Assembly (NCBI GenBank): GCA_963922205.1
Contig: CAWUHX010000004.1
Span: forward strand, 1,178,001-1,242,000
Reading direction: 5' to 3'
DNA: 64,000 bases
DNA from: Romanomermis culicivorax
Taxonomy: Eukaryota; Nematoda; Enoplea; Mermithida; Mermithidae
Part shown: positions 32,341 to 43,499 of the stretch, in pieces
How the letters are laid out: every line of letters begins with the position of its first letter
How positions within the stretch are numbered: position 1 is the first letter of the stretch
Notes under the pieces: model-generated
Seen by the model: the letters and a program-made list of their open reading frames with translations, nothing else
Database searches by the model: none
Told to the model about the DNA's origin: nothing
Position numbers and translations under genes: made by a program

Positions 32341-35300
32341 CACTGGATCGGTTTTCACTACGTGCAAAATGATGTGCCCTCCCAGCTTGACCGAATCACA
32401 CCGTGCTTCGTCGTGCTGCTGGACACCAAGGAAACTCCTGCTTTCCTTGACACGGGTTGCCCACGCACTATCATTAGCCAACGTCTTCATAAGGCCTTGG
32501 CTAAAGAAAGTCCGAAGGCGGTCATGGCGTTCCAGCAACATCACAACTTTAACCCATTGATGAGCATCAATGGTAAAGCCGTTCATACCATCCTTTCGGG
32601 ACCATATGAAATCATGTTGCCCGGAAACCGCCAGCCGAACACACGGATCGATGTACATCTCCATGTGTGCAAGACCACGTCTCCCTTCTGGGCACCTGTT
32701 GACCTCATACTCGGACTGGACTTCTTAGAACAGTTCAAGAACATTATGTTTGACTACCAACGTAATGTTTGTCGGCTGGACGCGGTAGAATTACCCCTCC
32801 TGCTGACCACGCCGGAGATTGACCAGATCGACCCCTGGTGGGAGAACACCCGTGCTCTCTCGCGAAATTCACACAGGTCGGGATCACGATCGCGGTCCAG
32901 GGCTTCGTCCATCTCTCGGCCACACTCACGGGCCTCCTCACTTGCCTCATCACGTGGGTCAACTAGGGGATCTCGAGCCTCTTCTAGACGGGCAAGTCGT
33001 CACCTGTCGACCTTGCACGGGTCAGGTTGCCCTCGACCTCCGCCTGGAACCTCTCCAGTTACGCTAGAGAAGGGCCGATACCGTGAGCCAAGTGATTCAG
33101 ATGCTCCGACATCACCCGTGCCAAACGCGCCTCCGCTATCGGACACTGAGGTTGAATCACTAGGAGCAACCCAGAGTTCGAAGGATCACTCAGACCACGT
33201 ACTAACGGTGCAGGATGAGTCCACCCTTCTCAATGACCCGGAACCCTCCGTCGGATACGCTCTAGTAGGCCTCCTACGTCGTACGGGACTGCCGATTCCA
33301 AAGCGGTCCGGTAAGACCAAACATGCTAGTGGTGCCACCACACCTGATTCCGGTCATGTGGTCACGGCTTTCTACCCAAATGATATTTGGACACCCCATA
33401 TCAAAGTTCTCCTCAACAACTGGGTAGAAGCGAAGGCACTGGTCGACACAGGAGCTGTTTTCTCACTCCTGGACCACAAGTTAGCGGCCCAGCTGCCCAA
33501 CTTGTCACTATCACCAACCAGGGCACGCCCTATCGCAGCCAACGGGTCCCCGATCCCACTGCTAGGAGCAGCCTACATCACAGTTACAGTGGCTGATGTC
33601 TCTGAACGGATTCAGGTCCAAATACAGGAGAACTGTTCAGCTGAACTGGTCCTTGGAACCAACTTCCTCGGCCGGTTCAATTGTGTCAGTTTGAACTGGG
33701 AGAAATCTTTCCTCCAATTCAAAGAGAGTAGAATCCCCTGTGACGGTCTCATCCACAGCCCACCTTCTGCCCGCGGCGCTTTGCCCCTGAAGGACTTGGT
33801 CATTCTGGAGCCTCGCTCCCTGACACGATTCACTGTACCTGTCCCACCAATCTATACGAACGTGCCTGAGGTGGCCTTCTTTCCGAAGCACCTCACCGGA
33901 TCTCAACGACACGTATATTTTGCTGGAAGCGTGAGTACCGTGACCAACGGTCACATACCACTTCAGGTAGTCAACCCGAGTACTCATTCCGTGGTTCTCT
34001 ACCCGCACACGACCATCGGTCATGTGCAAATGCATAGTGAGCCCTCACGGGAATCACCGGTCGACTCAGACACCGTCCTCGATCGTCAGTGGGTCGAGGC
34101 CAATGCTGTAATCTCACCGGACATCTCCCCTCGGGACCGGGCAGCCTTAATCGATCTGCTGGTTGCATACACCGACCTCTATGCTCTTGATGAAAAGGAC
34201 ACAGGTTCCACTGATCTCGTCCAGCATGAAATTAGCACGGGCGATGCCCGCCCAGTCCGCCGTTTTCCTTACCGGTCATCACCTAAGGAAAAGGATCTCA
34301 TCATGCAGGAGGTCAAGGCGCTCCAGGAGAAAGGTATTATTCGGCCCAGCACGTCTCCGTGGGCTACTAATACTGTCCTGGTGCGCAAGAAAAACGGTTC
34401 TCACCGTATGTGTGTTGACTTTCGTGGTCTTAACGGGGTCACGAAAAAGGATGTCTACCCTCTCCCGCGGATAGATGACATCCTCGACACACTCAAGGGT
34501 ATGAAGTATTTCACTACCCTTGACCAGGCTAACGCTTATTGGTCAATCCCGATTGCCGAGGCCGATAAGGAAAAGACGGCTTTTAATACGCCTATTGGAC
34601 TTTACGAATTCAATTACTTGCCTTTCGGTTTATGCAATGCGCCAGGGACATTTCAACGCCTTATGGACCTCCTCCTTACTGGAATCCAATGGCGCACAGT
34701 TCTGACTTATCTCGACGACATTTTGGTGTTCGGGAACTCTCACACCCAAATGCTTGAGCGCCTGGCAGATGTGTTCACCCGTCTTCGCCGGGGTGGAATG
34801 AAGCTCAGACTGAGCAAGTGCAAATTCTCGCACTCAGAGGTAGAATACCTAGGCTATCGCATCTCACAGAGCGGCCTAGAACCTGACCAAGCCAAGCTGG
34901 CCGCCGTCCAAAACCTACCCATTCCACAAAACGCCAAAGACATCAAGTCCTTCCTAGGCCTCGTGTCTTACTACAGGCGTTCCATCCCTGGTTGTGCCCG
35001 GCTCAGCGAGCCACTCACCAAGCTCTTACGGAAGGAAACTACTTTCCAGTGGTCAAAACCTCAGCAGGAGGCGTTCGATGAACTCCGCCGCCTGCTGACC
35101 AACCCTCCTATCCTGCGCCATCCGGACTTTTCGAAATCCTTTATCCTTCAAACTGATGCGAGTATTTCGGGGATAGGAGCGGTTCTTAGCCAGTTAGACG
35201 AACATGGATACGACCATCCTGTCGCGTACGCCAGCCGAGGGTTCACAGCGGCCGAGAAAAACTACTCCATTACAGAACTGGAGACTCTCGCTGTTGTCCA

Positions 35301-37089
35301 TTTCGTCAAGCACTTTCGACCATACCTCTTCCAGCACGAGGTGGTCGTCCAGACTGACCATACCGCGGTCAAAGCAGTGTTGGAGAAGCCTAACCCCTCT
35401 GCTCGGATCGCTCGGTGGGGACTCGCGCTCGCCGAATTCAAACTGACAATTCGGCCGCGAAAAGGTCAGTCTAATGGTAATGCTGACGCATTATCACGCC
35501 TGCCGGATCCTAACTCCCTCACCGGTCAGAGTATTGATGATACTCCCCTCTACAGACCTGAGGGGCACGTTATGATGATCACCGATGGTGCGCAGCACCT
35601 GGCGCGATCCAGGACCTTGACCGATGGTGTGCAGCACCTGGCGCGTTCAAGTAATTCAGCACCGATCACTGTTGGCGCGGAGCGCCCGGTACGATCAGAG
35701 TCTTATGCCGAGATATCCGTCGGTGCGCAGCACCCAGACCTTTTCGCTGCTCAGCTGGAGGATCCGGAGTTAGCCGACATCATTCGCTCTCTTAAGCCTC
35801 TGGGCGACCAGAATGATGTGAGAGGCTACCATCTGTTGGATAACGTTCTTCAGAAATGGACAGGCGAGTCCAATAAGATCGTCATACCCAGATCCATGGT
35901 TACTACCATTATCCGGGCTCATCACAATGACATCTTAGCTGGACACTTCGGTGCTAAACGTACTGCGCGGCTCATTGCTCGCAGATACCACTGGCCCTCC
36001 CTCAGTCGGGATGTCAAGTCCTTCTGTCAGCGGTGTGATCTTTGCCAACGGAATAAGCCCGCTCGACAGAAAACCACTGCGACCCTGAAACCTATCACCA
36101 TCACGGGACCGTTTCACCGGGTAGGTGTCGACTGCATGGGACCAATGACCACTAGCGAAGCTGGCAACCGTTTCATCGTAGTCTTTATCGACCACTTTAC
36201 GAAATGGGTCGAGGCTTTTGCTACTCCGGACATCACTGCGCACACCATAGCCCGGCTGTTTGTAACGCAAATTGTCTGCCGGCACGGGGCACCGCAGATT
36301 CTTCAATCAGATCGTGGCACTGATTTCACATCAAAACTGATGGCTGAGATCACTGCGATCTGCGCAACGAAGAAAATCCACTCTACCGCCTATCACCCGA
36401 TGACCAACGGCGAAGTGGAAAGAGCTAATCAGACGCTAGCCACACGGCTACGTATGTATGTTCATCAAGGACATACTGATTGGGATGAACACCTACCATA
36501 CGCTGTGTTTGCCGTCAATATCAGCATGAATGAGTCAACAGGGTACTCGCCCTTTGAACTCATGTACGGTCGCACACCCATGCTCCCTGTTGATGCCGCG
36601 CTCTCATTCAACCCTCCGGCCCATATCATTAATGTTTCCTCATATGATATGGAGGTCAAACGTCATTTCACGAATGCGTTAACCTTAATCCAGAGTCGGA
36701 TTGAGAAAGCACAGGAAGCCTATGCACGGTCGTACGACCGGAAGGCACATGATGTCTCGTACAAAGTAGGGGATCAGGTGCTCAAACTGCGCACCTCCAG
36801 CAAACGTGGACTCACTCCTAAATTGCTGCCCATCTACGATGGACCCTACCTTGTAACAAGTGTGGCATATCCCAATGTCACACTTCGTCTCGAGATGGAT
36901 CAGGAAGACACTGTACATGTCAACCAGCTTCGACTTTACGTGTCCCCTGACAAACCAAGTGAAGCAGAGGATACACCTCCCACTTCACAGGCAACAGATT
37001 CGGCACCCTTATTGTATCCCTCAATAAGCCGGGACTTTACACCGAATCTGATTGACCCACATCTTGATGCAGAGGTCCCCGACCCGTAA
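32341..37089 (+). CDS. pol: Pol: retropepsin 1, SR-rich linker, retropepsin 2, RT, RNase H, integrase
   Basis: Continuous with the envelope-like module in the same frame (stop at 37087-37089). Retropepsin 1 has DTG at residues 1004-1006 and LILGLDF at 1089-1095. An Arg/Ser-rich linker spans about 1120-1170. Retropepsin 2 has DTG at 1336-1338 and LVLGTNF at 1403-1409. RT spans about 1595-1830 with YLDD at 1757-1760. RNase H follows with TDAS (D1906) and GNADALSRL (about 2013-2021). A linker near 2047-2100 has four imperfect repeats of TDGAQHLARS. Integrase has a zinc-binding HHCC head (about 2162-2210) and the triad D2231, D2291, E2327 (35 residues between the last two), then GPYLVTS. No chromodomain is evident. 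The enzymes look intact. Confidence 0.93.
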   Translation, partial: HWIGFHYVQNDVPSQLDRITPCFVVLLDTKETPAFLDTGCPRTIISQRLHKALAKESPKAVMAFQQHHNFNPLMSINGKAVHTILSGPYEIMLPGNRQPNTRIDVHLHVCKTTSPFWAPVDLILGLDFLEQFKNIMFDYQRNVCRLDAVELPLLLTTPEIDQIDPWWENTRALSRNSHRSGSRSRSRASSISRPHSRASSLASSRGSTRGSRASSRRASRHLSTLHGSGCPRPPPGTSPVTLEKGRYREPSDSDAPTSPVPNAPPLSDTEVESLGATQSSKDHSDHVLTVQDESTLLNDPEPSVGYALVGLLRRTGLPIPKRSGKTKHASGATTPDSGHVVTAFYPNDIWTPHIKVLLNNWVEAKALVDTGAVFSLLDHKLAAQLPNLSLSPTRARPIAANGSPIPLLGAAYITVTVADVSERIQVQIQENCSAELVLGTNFLGRFNCVSLNWEKSFLQFKESRIPCDGLIHSPPSARGALPLKDLVILEPRSLTRFTVPVPPIYTNVPEVAFFPKHLTGSQRHVYFAGSVSTVTNGHIPLQVVNPSTHSVVLYPHTTIGHVQMHSEPSRESPVDSDTVLDRQWVEANAVISPDISPRDRAALIDLLVAYTDLYALDEKDTGSTDLVQHEISTGDARPVRRFPYRSSPKEKDLIMQEVKALQEKGIIRPSTSPWATNTVLVRKKNGSHRMCVDFRGLNGVTKKDVYPLPRIDDILDTLKGMKYFTTLDQANAYWSIPIAEADKEKTAFNTPIGLYEFNYLPFGLCNAPGTFQRLMDLLLTGIQWRTVLTYLDDILVFGNSHTQMLERLADVFTRLRRGGMKLRLSKCKFSHSEVEYLGYRISQSGLEPDQAKLAAVQNLPIPQNAKDIKSFLGLVSYYRRSIPGCARLSEPLTKLLRKETTFQWSKPQQEAFDELRRLLTNPPILRHPDFSKSFILQTDASISGIGAVLSQLDEHGYDHPVAYASRGFTAAEKNYSITELETLAVVHFVKHFRPYLFQHEVVVQTDHTAVKAVLEKPNPSARIARWGLALAEFKLTIRPRKGQSNGNADALSRLPDPNSLTGQSIDDTPLYRPEGHVMMITDGAQHLARSRTLTDGVQHLARSSNSAPITVGAERPVRSESYAEISVGAQHPDLFAAQLEDPELADIIRSLKPLGDQNDVRGYHLLDNVLQKWTGESNKIVIPRSMVTTIIRAHHNDILAGHFGAKRTARLIARRYHWPSLSRDVKSFCQRCDLCQRNKPARQKTTATLKPITITGPFHRVGVDCMGPMTTSEAGNRFIVVFIDHFTKWVEAFATPDITAHTIARLFVTQIVCRHGAPQILQSDRGTDFTSKLMAEITAICATKKIHSTAYHPMTNGEVERANQTLATRLRMYVHQGHTDWDEHLPYAVFAVNISMNESTGYSPFELMYGRTPMLPVDAALSFNPPAHIINVSSYDMEVKRHFTNALTLIQSRIEKAQEAYARSYDRKAHDVSYKVGDQVLKLRTSSKRGLTPKLLPIYDGPYLVTSVAYPNVTLRLEMDQEDTVHVNQLRLYVSPDKPSEAEDTPPTSQATDSAPLLYPSISRDFTPNLIDPHLDAEVPDP

Positions 37090-37607
37090 CTCAGGATGCA
37101 CTCTCTTCACTGTCCCCGCTTACGGACGAGGACGTCCTTTTTCGAAGGACCGCTGTGCCCCTCATGAAGTATCCACTCTTGTCCATGCTGGATCTTAGCG
37201 GATAGAAGAGAGCGTTCAGCAACCTAAGCGTCACGCCTTAGGCGCATCCTCACGCGATAGCCTACACCTCTCAGGGTGCATCCTCTGCGATAGCCCGACA
37301 ATCTGCACCTCACTGGGCGCATCCTCTGCGATAGCCTACATCTTGCCCTGAAAATTTTTCTTTTCTGTGTTCCAGACCTTCGCACAGGATATTCGATGTC
37401 GGCAACTTCACGCATCAACAACCTCCAGTCACCATATCACCGAACGAATTACGATCAAAGAAGGCTTCATCCGCCGACAACCCAACGGACCTATTCGACC
37501 ACTCTCGCCGTCACACCTTGGAATGACCTACGACCACGGACACGCCGTATAAAACCTCACTACTGACCACTGCAAGGACGAGGACGCCCTTTTTCGAAGG
37601 ACCGCCG
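37090..37607 (+). repeat. 3' untranslated part of the LTR element with short repeats; no clear polypurine tract
   Basis: A unit with GCATCCTC(N)GCGATAGCC is repeated three times at about 37242, 37280 and 37319. A 33-bp motif starting GGACGAGGACG and containing GTCCTT-TTTCG-AAGGAC occurs at 37124-37156 and again at 37576-37608, the second ending at the LTR boundary. The usual polypurine tract next to the LTR is missing; only AAGGACGAGGACG about 20 bp upstream is purine-rich. Confidence 0.6.
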
Positions 37608-39064
37608 TGTCACGTGCCGCTCAATTCTCCAACGTCACGTGATCCTGATCATGCCGACATTTCGTTATTTTTCATGTTTTGTTTATTACTCGAACATGCT
37701 TCTGTTTATTTCATTTTTACACATGCATTTTACGTTCGTTTTTATAATTTTCATGCATTTCTATGTTTCGTTTTGTTGCATTTTTATTTCTTTACAAACG
37801 CGGGCTACAGTAGGCCCTTTAGCTAAAAACTTCCGCCAGTCGTGCTCCACGAGCACATGGCTATTTTTGGTGCGCTCACGCACCTCTTATCATCAAAAAT
37901 TAGCGTCGTTTTTGTTACGCAAAACGACTAGCTAAGAAGTTTTAGCTAAAGACGTTCATATGCTTAGCACAGGCACTGCAGCCGGCCTCAGTGCTAAACG
38001 CATGTGAATGAAAAATGTCTATGTGCTCATAGGCATCTTCTGCATCGCGTCTAGCTGCAGAAGTTAGCTTGAGCGCCGAGAAACTCCGCCCAAGCTGCAG
38101 CTGTAGCCAAACATGTCCTTAAAAGGACATGTTTCTTTAGTTTTTCGCTCATTCTTGGGTTCACCAAGCTCCGATTCGGTTGTTGTAACTTCGCGTCCGC
38201 CGCTCTGCTCAATTTGCATATTTTTATACTCAACTGCGTCCGCCGCCTATTATTCTAAATAAATTTGCATACCCTTGCATTTCTTACTGTGTCCGCCGCT
38301 CACCGCCTACAGTACCCCGCTGCCCATCAGTGCCAGGTGTCCGACCGCCCCGGTTCGTGAATTAAACGTTGGAGTTTCGCCTCCCGCTCACTTCCGCTCC
38401 CTCCCGCTCGCCGCCGCTCGCCGCCGCTCGCCGCCTAGGACGTTTGAGGATCGCATTCCCCGCTCCCAGTGCCAGAAGACCGAAAGCATCCAGGGACTTG
38501 CCGCCCGTTGCGTTGTAATCGCTTGAGAAACAGGACTAGGTGAGTCTTCTCAGGGGATTATTGTTATTTGTGGGTTATTTGTTGGGAAATCCTTCCTAAG
38601 TCGGTTTCCCAAGGTCTCCACAGATAAGTAGGGCCTCCACCTCTCAGGTTCGGGCTAAAAGGGGCTGTCTGGTTCATAATCGGGTCCCATAATTTAGGTC
38701 ATTTTACGGGTGACCCTGTCCCCACTCTCACTGAGTAGGACTCGGGGATTGTCGCACCTAGCCTGGCAGCGTTGTCCATTACCCTACAGCAAGACCCCAA
38801 GGACATCCCAAGAGAACCAACTATAGACCTCTCTATAGCCACCATTTGCCAGGTTAGGCCCCCAACGCCAACTTGGGAAGCCTGGGGAAAATGCCAGTAT
38901 CCATCAGGAGTCACAGCCTATTACTCACTGTAATAGGATCAATCTGATATGGTTCACCATCAATGTGACGTCTAAAACACGGTATTACCTGATGAGATAC
39001 CCAAACCTCTCCAGCTCTCCCAAGATAAACCTGTCATACACGTGACAAGGCGTAAAATGTGACA
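37608..39064 (+). repeat. 3' LTR (1,457 bp)
   Basis: Same length as the 5' LTR. The six differences fall at offsets equivalent to 22955, 23270, 23532, 23590, 23690 and 23732, all C/T or A/G changes. Two of them lie in the CCGCTCG-rich array. Confidence 0.97.
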
Positions 39065-39540
39065 AGAACCACTGTTTTGGGACTTAGCTTTATTAAGAAT
39101 AACTGTACAGGAACCCTTTTTTGACGTTTTGTCTTTCAAAAATTTAAATGTTATTGTTTTTTTTGTTAAACTTATATTCATTATTTCAAAAAGCATGAAT
39201 AAGCTCTGAGCATTTTTGGGCGGTGAAAAACGACTTCGCGGAACTGCACGCAAAAAATCTTAACCGCTCTTTGCCAAATGACGAAAGAGTGTGCAAAAAA
39301 AATTGTGTTTCTGTTTTAGCCCTCCTCAAAATGTCTAGAAATTAAGGAAATTTAGTATTAAAACAGTCAAAAATTCTGCGCCAATTGGAGAGAAGAATGC
39401 TAAAAATATTTTTATGCGAAAAACCAACCATGTTTTGGCGGAAGAAAACTGAACACTGCCGCAAAAAATCCACAGACAGTGCCGGACAGTATATTGATTC
39501 AATTGCAAAGCCAATAGCGTATGTTAATTCAAGAAACACC

Positions 39541-39960
39541 CATACATCTAACGGAACACCGAGGTCTTGGAGAGGGGGCGTCAGACGACTTTTTTTGGGT
39601 CAGGGGTTAGTAATTCCCAATTGGGCGGGAAGGATATCTCAAAGAAGAAGTCGATTTTTTTCATGACAAAAGTCAGAAAAATGATAATTTTTTCAAAAAA
39701 GACCGAAAAAGTGTATTCATGGCGCGGAGTGCCCAGAAAATTGACATTTTTGACCATTTTCGATCAAATATTGACATCTTTCATAAAAAAATTGAGATTT
39801 TCCGGTATTCTTCCGACCAAAAGTAATGGGGGTTTGTACGGCTACCATATGGCTAGATAAAGTCAAAACCGTGGGGGGGCGGTCGTCCAATGGCTAGGCA
39901 TATGGTCGACGATTTCCGGGGAGGGGTTCCCATAGCACTCCCCCTCCAATTAAATGTATT
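39541..39960 (+). mobile_element. hAT-like MITE, CATACATGTAA family, copy 2
   Basis: The ends CATACATCTAA and TTAAATGTATT are degenerate TIRs of the family. Flanks GAAACACC (39533-39540) and ACAACACC (39961-39968) match 6 of 8. The internal order matches copy 1 and copy 3. Confidence 0.68.
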
Positions 39961-40064
39961 ACAACACCCAAGTGATACACACCGAAGAGAGAAAGGTTAA
40001 CTAACTAACTGAGGAAAAATCCCACATAAAAAAAACACCGAGCATCCCCCACTGTAGCATGATT

Positions 40065-43000
40065 TCACTTCGATGCGTTTTCTTTGCAGCAAAGATGAAC
40101 CCATTCAAGAAACAAGTCATGTTCAGAAGGCCGAAACATAGAGACCAGTAATCTCCTTCGCCTACACAAGCATTTTATCGGCTCGTGTCCTAACAATAAA
40201 TTGTATAGATTGCGAGAAACGGATAATTCACGTATATTTGGCGAATTTTCCACAACATAGGTTTGTTGGGGATGTACTTACCATAGTAGTATTCCCACAT
40301 CTATGCAAAATTGGTGAATCGACAAAGTCACAATTCGACCAAAAAGATGAATGTTTATCATTCTCGTATTTTCAGTGTGTCATGGGCCAGTTGCGTCCGT
40401 CTTTTATAATTGTTCTTTTACACCCAATAAAGAGGAGCATCGACAGCCCGACACACATTTGCATGATAATATTATATTATTCTATTTCATTATTTTATTA
40501 TTATTATTATTTTATCACTTGTGCAGTGAGTGGAAGCGGGAGTCGTCTTACATGTGATCCAATGCCAAGGTGAATCCCCAGCTCATTTGGATATTATTGT
40601 AGTGAGTTCTCTGTATTTGTGTGAACTTCTAGGAGGCATCTGAGAAGACCCTGAGTGCCCTTCGATTGCAAGAGTTAGAGTTTCCAGTTACTTATTAGTG
40701 ACTGAAGGTTGTGCTTATTTCTGCTTAAGAACTGTTGCACTGTGGTTAGTTGATTGCTAATAAGAAGCTCCTTTGAGTGACCTACAGTAGTCATTGGATA
40801 GAAGCCCATAATACCTTGGGTTATATTGCTGACGTCTTTGACCTAAGCAGAGAAGTAAACATAACAGGTTAAATCATCAGTTGCCGAAGAATAGCAACTG
40901 TAATCGCATACAATTGCAAACATTACAAGTTGGGTGCTCTGAGGGGCAATTTTCGCATTAGTTTGCTGTTCATTAAGTTGACGCAAAAGTAACATCAATT
41001 TGGACATTGATCCAGGATGAGGTCGAACAATGCTGAAGAACCTTTTTCATCATTGTATAAATCTAAACCTTCCAACCTGGAATGGATCATTTTAAAACCT
41101 GTGGCATCCAGTGCTGACCAACGCAGACTAAATGAAAATTGAAGAATTAAATTCGTTATCAAAAAATGAGTTCATCTACATTGCTGGCCCATACTCAAAA
41201 AAACCTTCAAAATCGAATTAAAAACGACAGGATGTGTGTTAACATCAAGTAAACATCAAAAATGTAGTGTCATTGCTTTTAATGTAATATAATATCTCAT
41301 TAACATCTCGCATAAAAAATCGTTTTACGAAAAACGTGAAAACTCCAAATTTTTGTCCATTTTGCTGGAGAGTAAATATTTCTCCACGGTCAACCAAAAA
41401 ATCATGTGCTAGAAAAATTGTAATAGTTTCATAATGAACATATATCTGCAAGAGGTCTGATCGGTTACGGGGGAGGAGGGGGGTAAACCGAAAATTTTCG
41501 GGTGGGGGTTCCCAAATTTCCAAAATTTTGGGGAGGTGGTCGAAAAGCCCCAAAAAAGTCGAAAAAATTTCGAAAATTTTCCCGAAAAAGCCACTTTTTC
41601 CAATTTTTTCCAGTTTGGGGATGATTGGGTATAGGGTTGACCAAGCTGAGGGTGGGGGCCCAAAATTTGGGTATAAAGTTTGACCAAGTTGGGGGGGGCG
41701 CCCAATAACAGGTATGATAACGAACATTCAACAGGGTTATTGAATGTTCATTATGAAACACATATCTGAACTGAATAATATATGACACTTATGAATATAA
41801 TTTGAACCTTTTGTTGTTCAAACTTAGTGTAATTATTTAGCACCTATAACTTATCAGTAACTTCTAGTTTTTTTGAACAGCGAAAATATCCAGATTTCGT
41901 CAAACGCTCCCAAATATATCTGGATGTCCAACACCTCCTGAACATTTTCGAATACATGTTCTTTCATAATTCGTTTGTATATTGTGTACAAAAAACAAGC
42001 TTGCAGAACTTTTTTTTTGGTTTTCATGCTCACCCACCCCTCATCCGCCCCATAAAAAGTGCAAGAACTATCCGCCTGAAAAATTCTTGCTCTGCATGTC
42101 TGACTGTAACTATGAGTTAATCTAAAACTTCAAGTCTCTAAGTTCACCTGTTTTGTAACTTTAGGGAGTCAATCCTTCGATTGATATTATCAGCAGAGTT
42201 GGAACTTACAATTTTAGTTTCCTGAATTCGGGGGCCTTTCGAAAATCAAAATAAAGGGGCCCAAGCAGAAGTACATTACATTCATCATTTTCGATAATTC
42301 GTTGTGAAGAAACGATCATACTTCATAACCCAAAACACCATGAATTGTGAAAATTTCAATTTGATCATAAAGGGGAAATTTGTCCAAAAGGATGCCGTAA
42401 AAAGCCAAATTCCTATCCGATGCTTTCAAAGAAAATTCTTTCAACATCGGACTATGGGATAGTAGAAAAGCGACTAATTTTGCATGACTTTCAGAGCCTT
42501 CACAGTTAACGTAAATATTTTGCAAGGAAACGAAATGCAAATCGTTTTTAATTCTGTGATAAGGTAAATCCGAATCTTCATTCAAAATGTATAAAGACAA
42601 ATTTTTCAATTGTGGTAATCTCATCAACTTTTCGATCAGTTTAAGGTCATTATGTCATGCATAACCAATTTTCAAACATTCTAGATTCGAATTAGAATCG
42701 AGCAGTGCGCACAATTGTTCATATTTTCGAATGTTCAATGTTTCACGAAGTGTAAAATGAGTTGAATTTCAACACGATGATAAATCAACCCAAAAATCAT
42801 CGCCCTGGCGTATTTCTAATTTCATTAAGCCGGAATGACCAATAATAACTTCATTTATCTTCTGTCGCAATTCAGTTGCCGCAAATTATGACAATTCTCT
42901 ACAAAACTCAATGCATTTTCCCAGCCAAAGTTTGAATCAATTTCCAAACATGTCAGCTTTTGCAAACTAGGAAGAAGGATGAACAAGTTTTCCATAAAAT

Positions 43001-43287
43001 CCTCAATTGCAAATTCATCAAGTGAACAAGACTCCATTTCTTTTCCAAGCAGAAAAGACATCACGTTGTTCAAATTTTTTAAACGACGCAGGCTGGAGCA
43101 ATATCTTTGAATTTTTTCCATAACTTTCATCCACGAATCGGTAAATATTCGATCAAAATCGACATATTTTAATCGATACAATTCTGATTCGACGCAACAT
43201 TTGAAATTTGGATTTATTCGCTCTGCTATGCATAATTCTTCGAAGTTGAAAAATTTTAAGATCTCTAATAATGTGGACGTCGTCCAT
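40065..43287 (-). pseudogene. F-box/LRR-like protein, copy C; heavily broken
   Basis: Exon 1 is about 43287-42210 with the same donor (AATT|GTAAGTTCC) as copy B, and exon 2 about 41127-40065 with acceptor TTCATTTAG|TCTGCG. The start codon context is kept, but two bases are missing near 43270. Further frameshifts lie near 42870 and 42640. Exon 2 is interrupted by about 650 unrelated bases (40256-40905). Recognisable segments include FNFEELCIAERINPNFK and LPSLQKLTCLEIDS. It is a clear pseudogene, useful as an outgroup for the lesions in copy B. The intron contains an hAT-like MITE at 41439-41716. Confidence 0.78.
41439..41716 (+). mobile_element. Short hAT-like MITE, CATACCTGTAA family, in copy C intron
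   Basis: The left end is a variant (CATATATCTGCAA) and the right end reads AACAGGTATG. Flanks ATAATGAA (41431-41438) and ATAACGAA (41717-41724) match 7 of 8. The interior is G-rich like 5472-5677. Confidence 0.65.
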
Positions 43288-43499
43288 ATTAACAAAGCAA
43301 TCGATGGAGATTCTAGTAATCTGAACAAAAAAAGAACTTTATTTACAAAAGAGAATGGCATGCACATATATAGGGGCATGGAGGGTAGGGCCTCCAACCT
43401 GAGTCCTTAGACATACCTCTGGGCTGAAAAAAATCGTCAAACATCTTACCGAAGTTTTGCAAGGCTGCTTTTTTGATGGTTTTTATGTATATTTTGTAT

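Larger units (their letters stand above)
22908..39064 (+). mobile_element. Complete Ty3/Gypsy-class LTR retroelement, 16,157 bp, envelope-like module upstream of protease
   Basis: Two 1,457-bp LTRs begin TGTCACG and end ATGTGACA, and the element is flanked by the 4-bp duplication AGAA (22904-22907 and 39065-39068). A primer-binding site follows the 5' LTR. The 13,243-bp interior holds a 3.6-kb leader, gag, an overlapping Ala/Pro-rich ORF, and one long frame with envelope-like, two retropepsin, RT, RNase H and integrase modules. The RT-RNaseH-IN order puts it in Ty3/Gypsy. The LTRs differ at 6 of 1,457 sites (all transitions), and gag and pol are open, so insertion was recent. Its GC content is clearly higher than that of the flanks. 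Confidence 0.95.
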
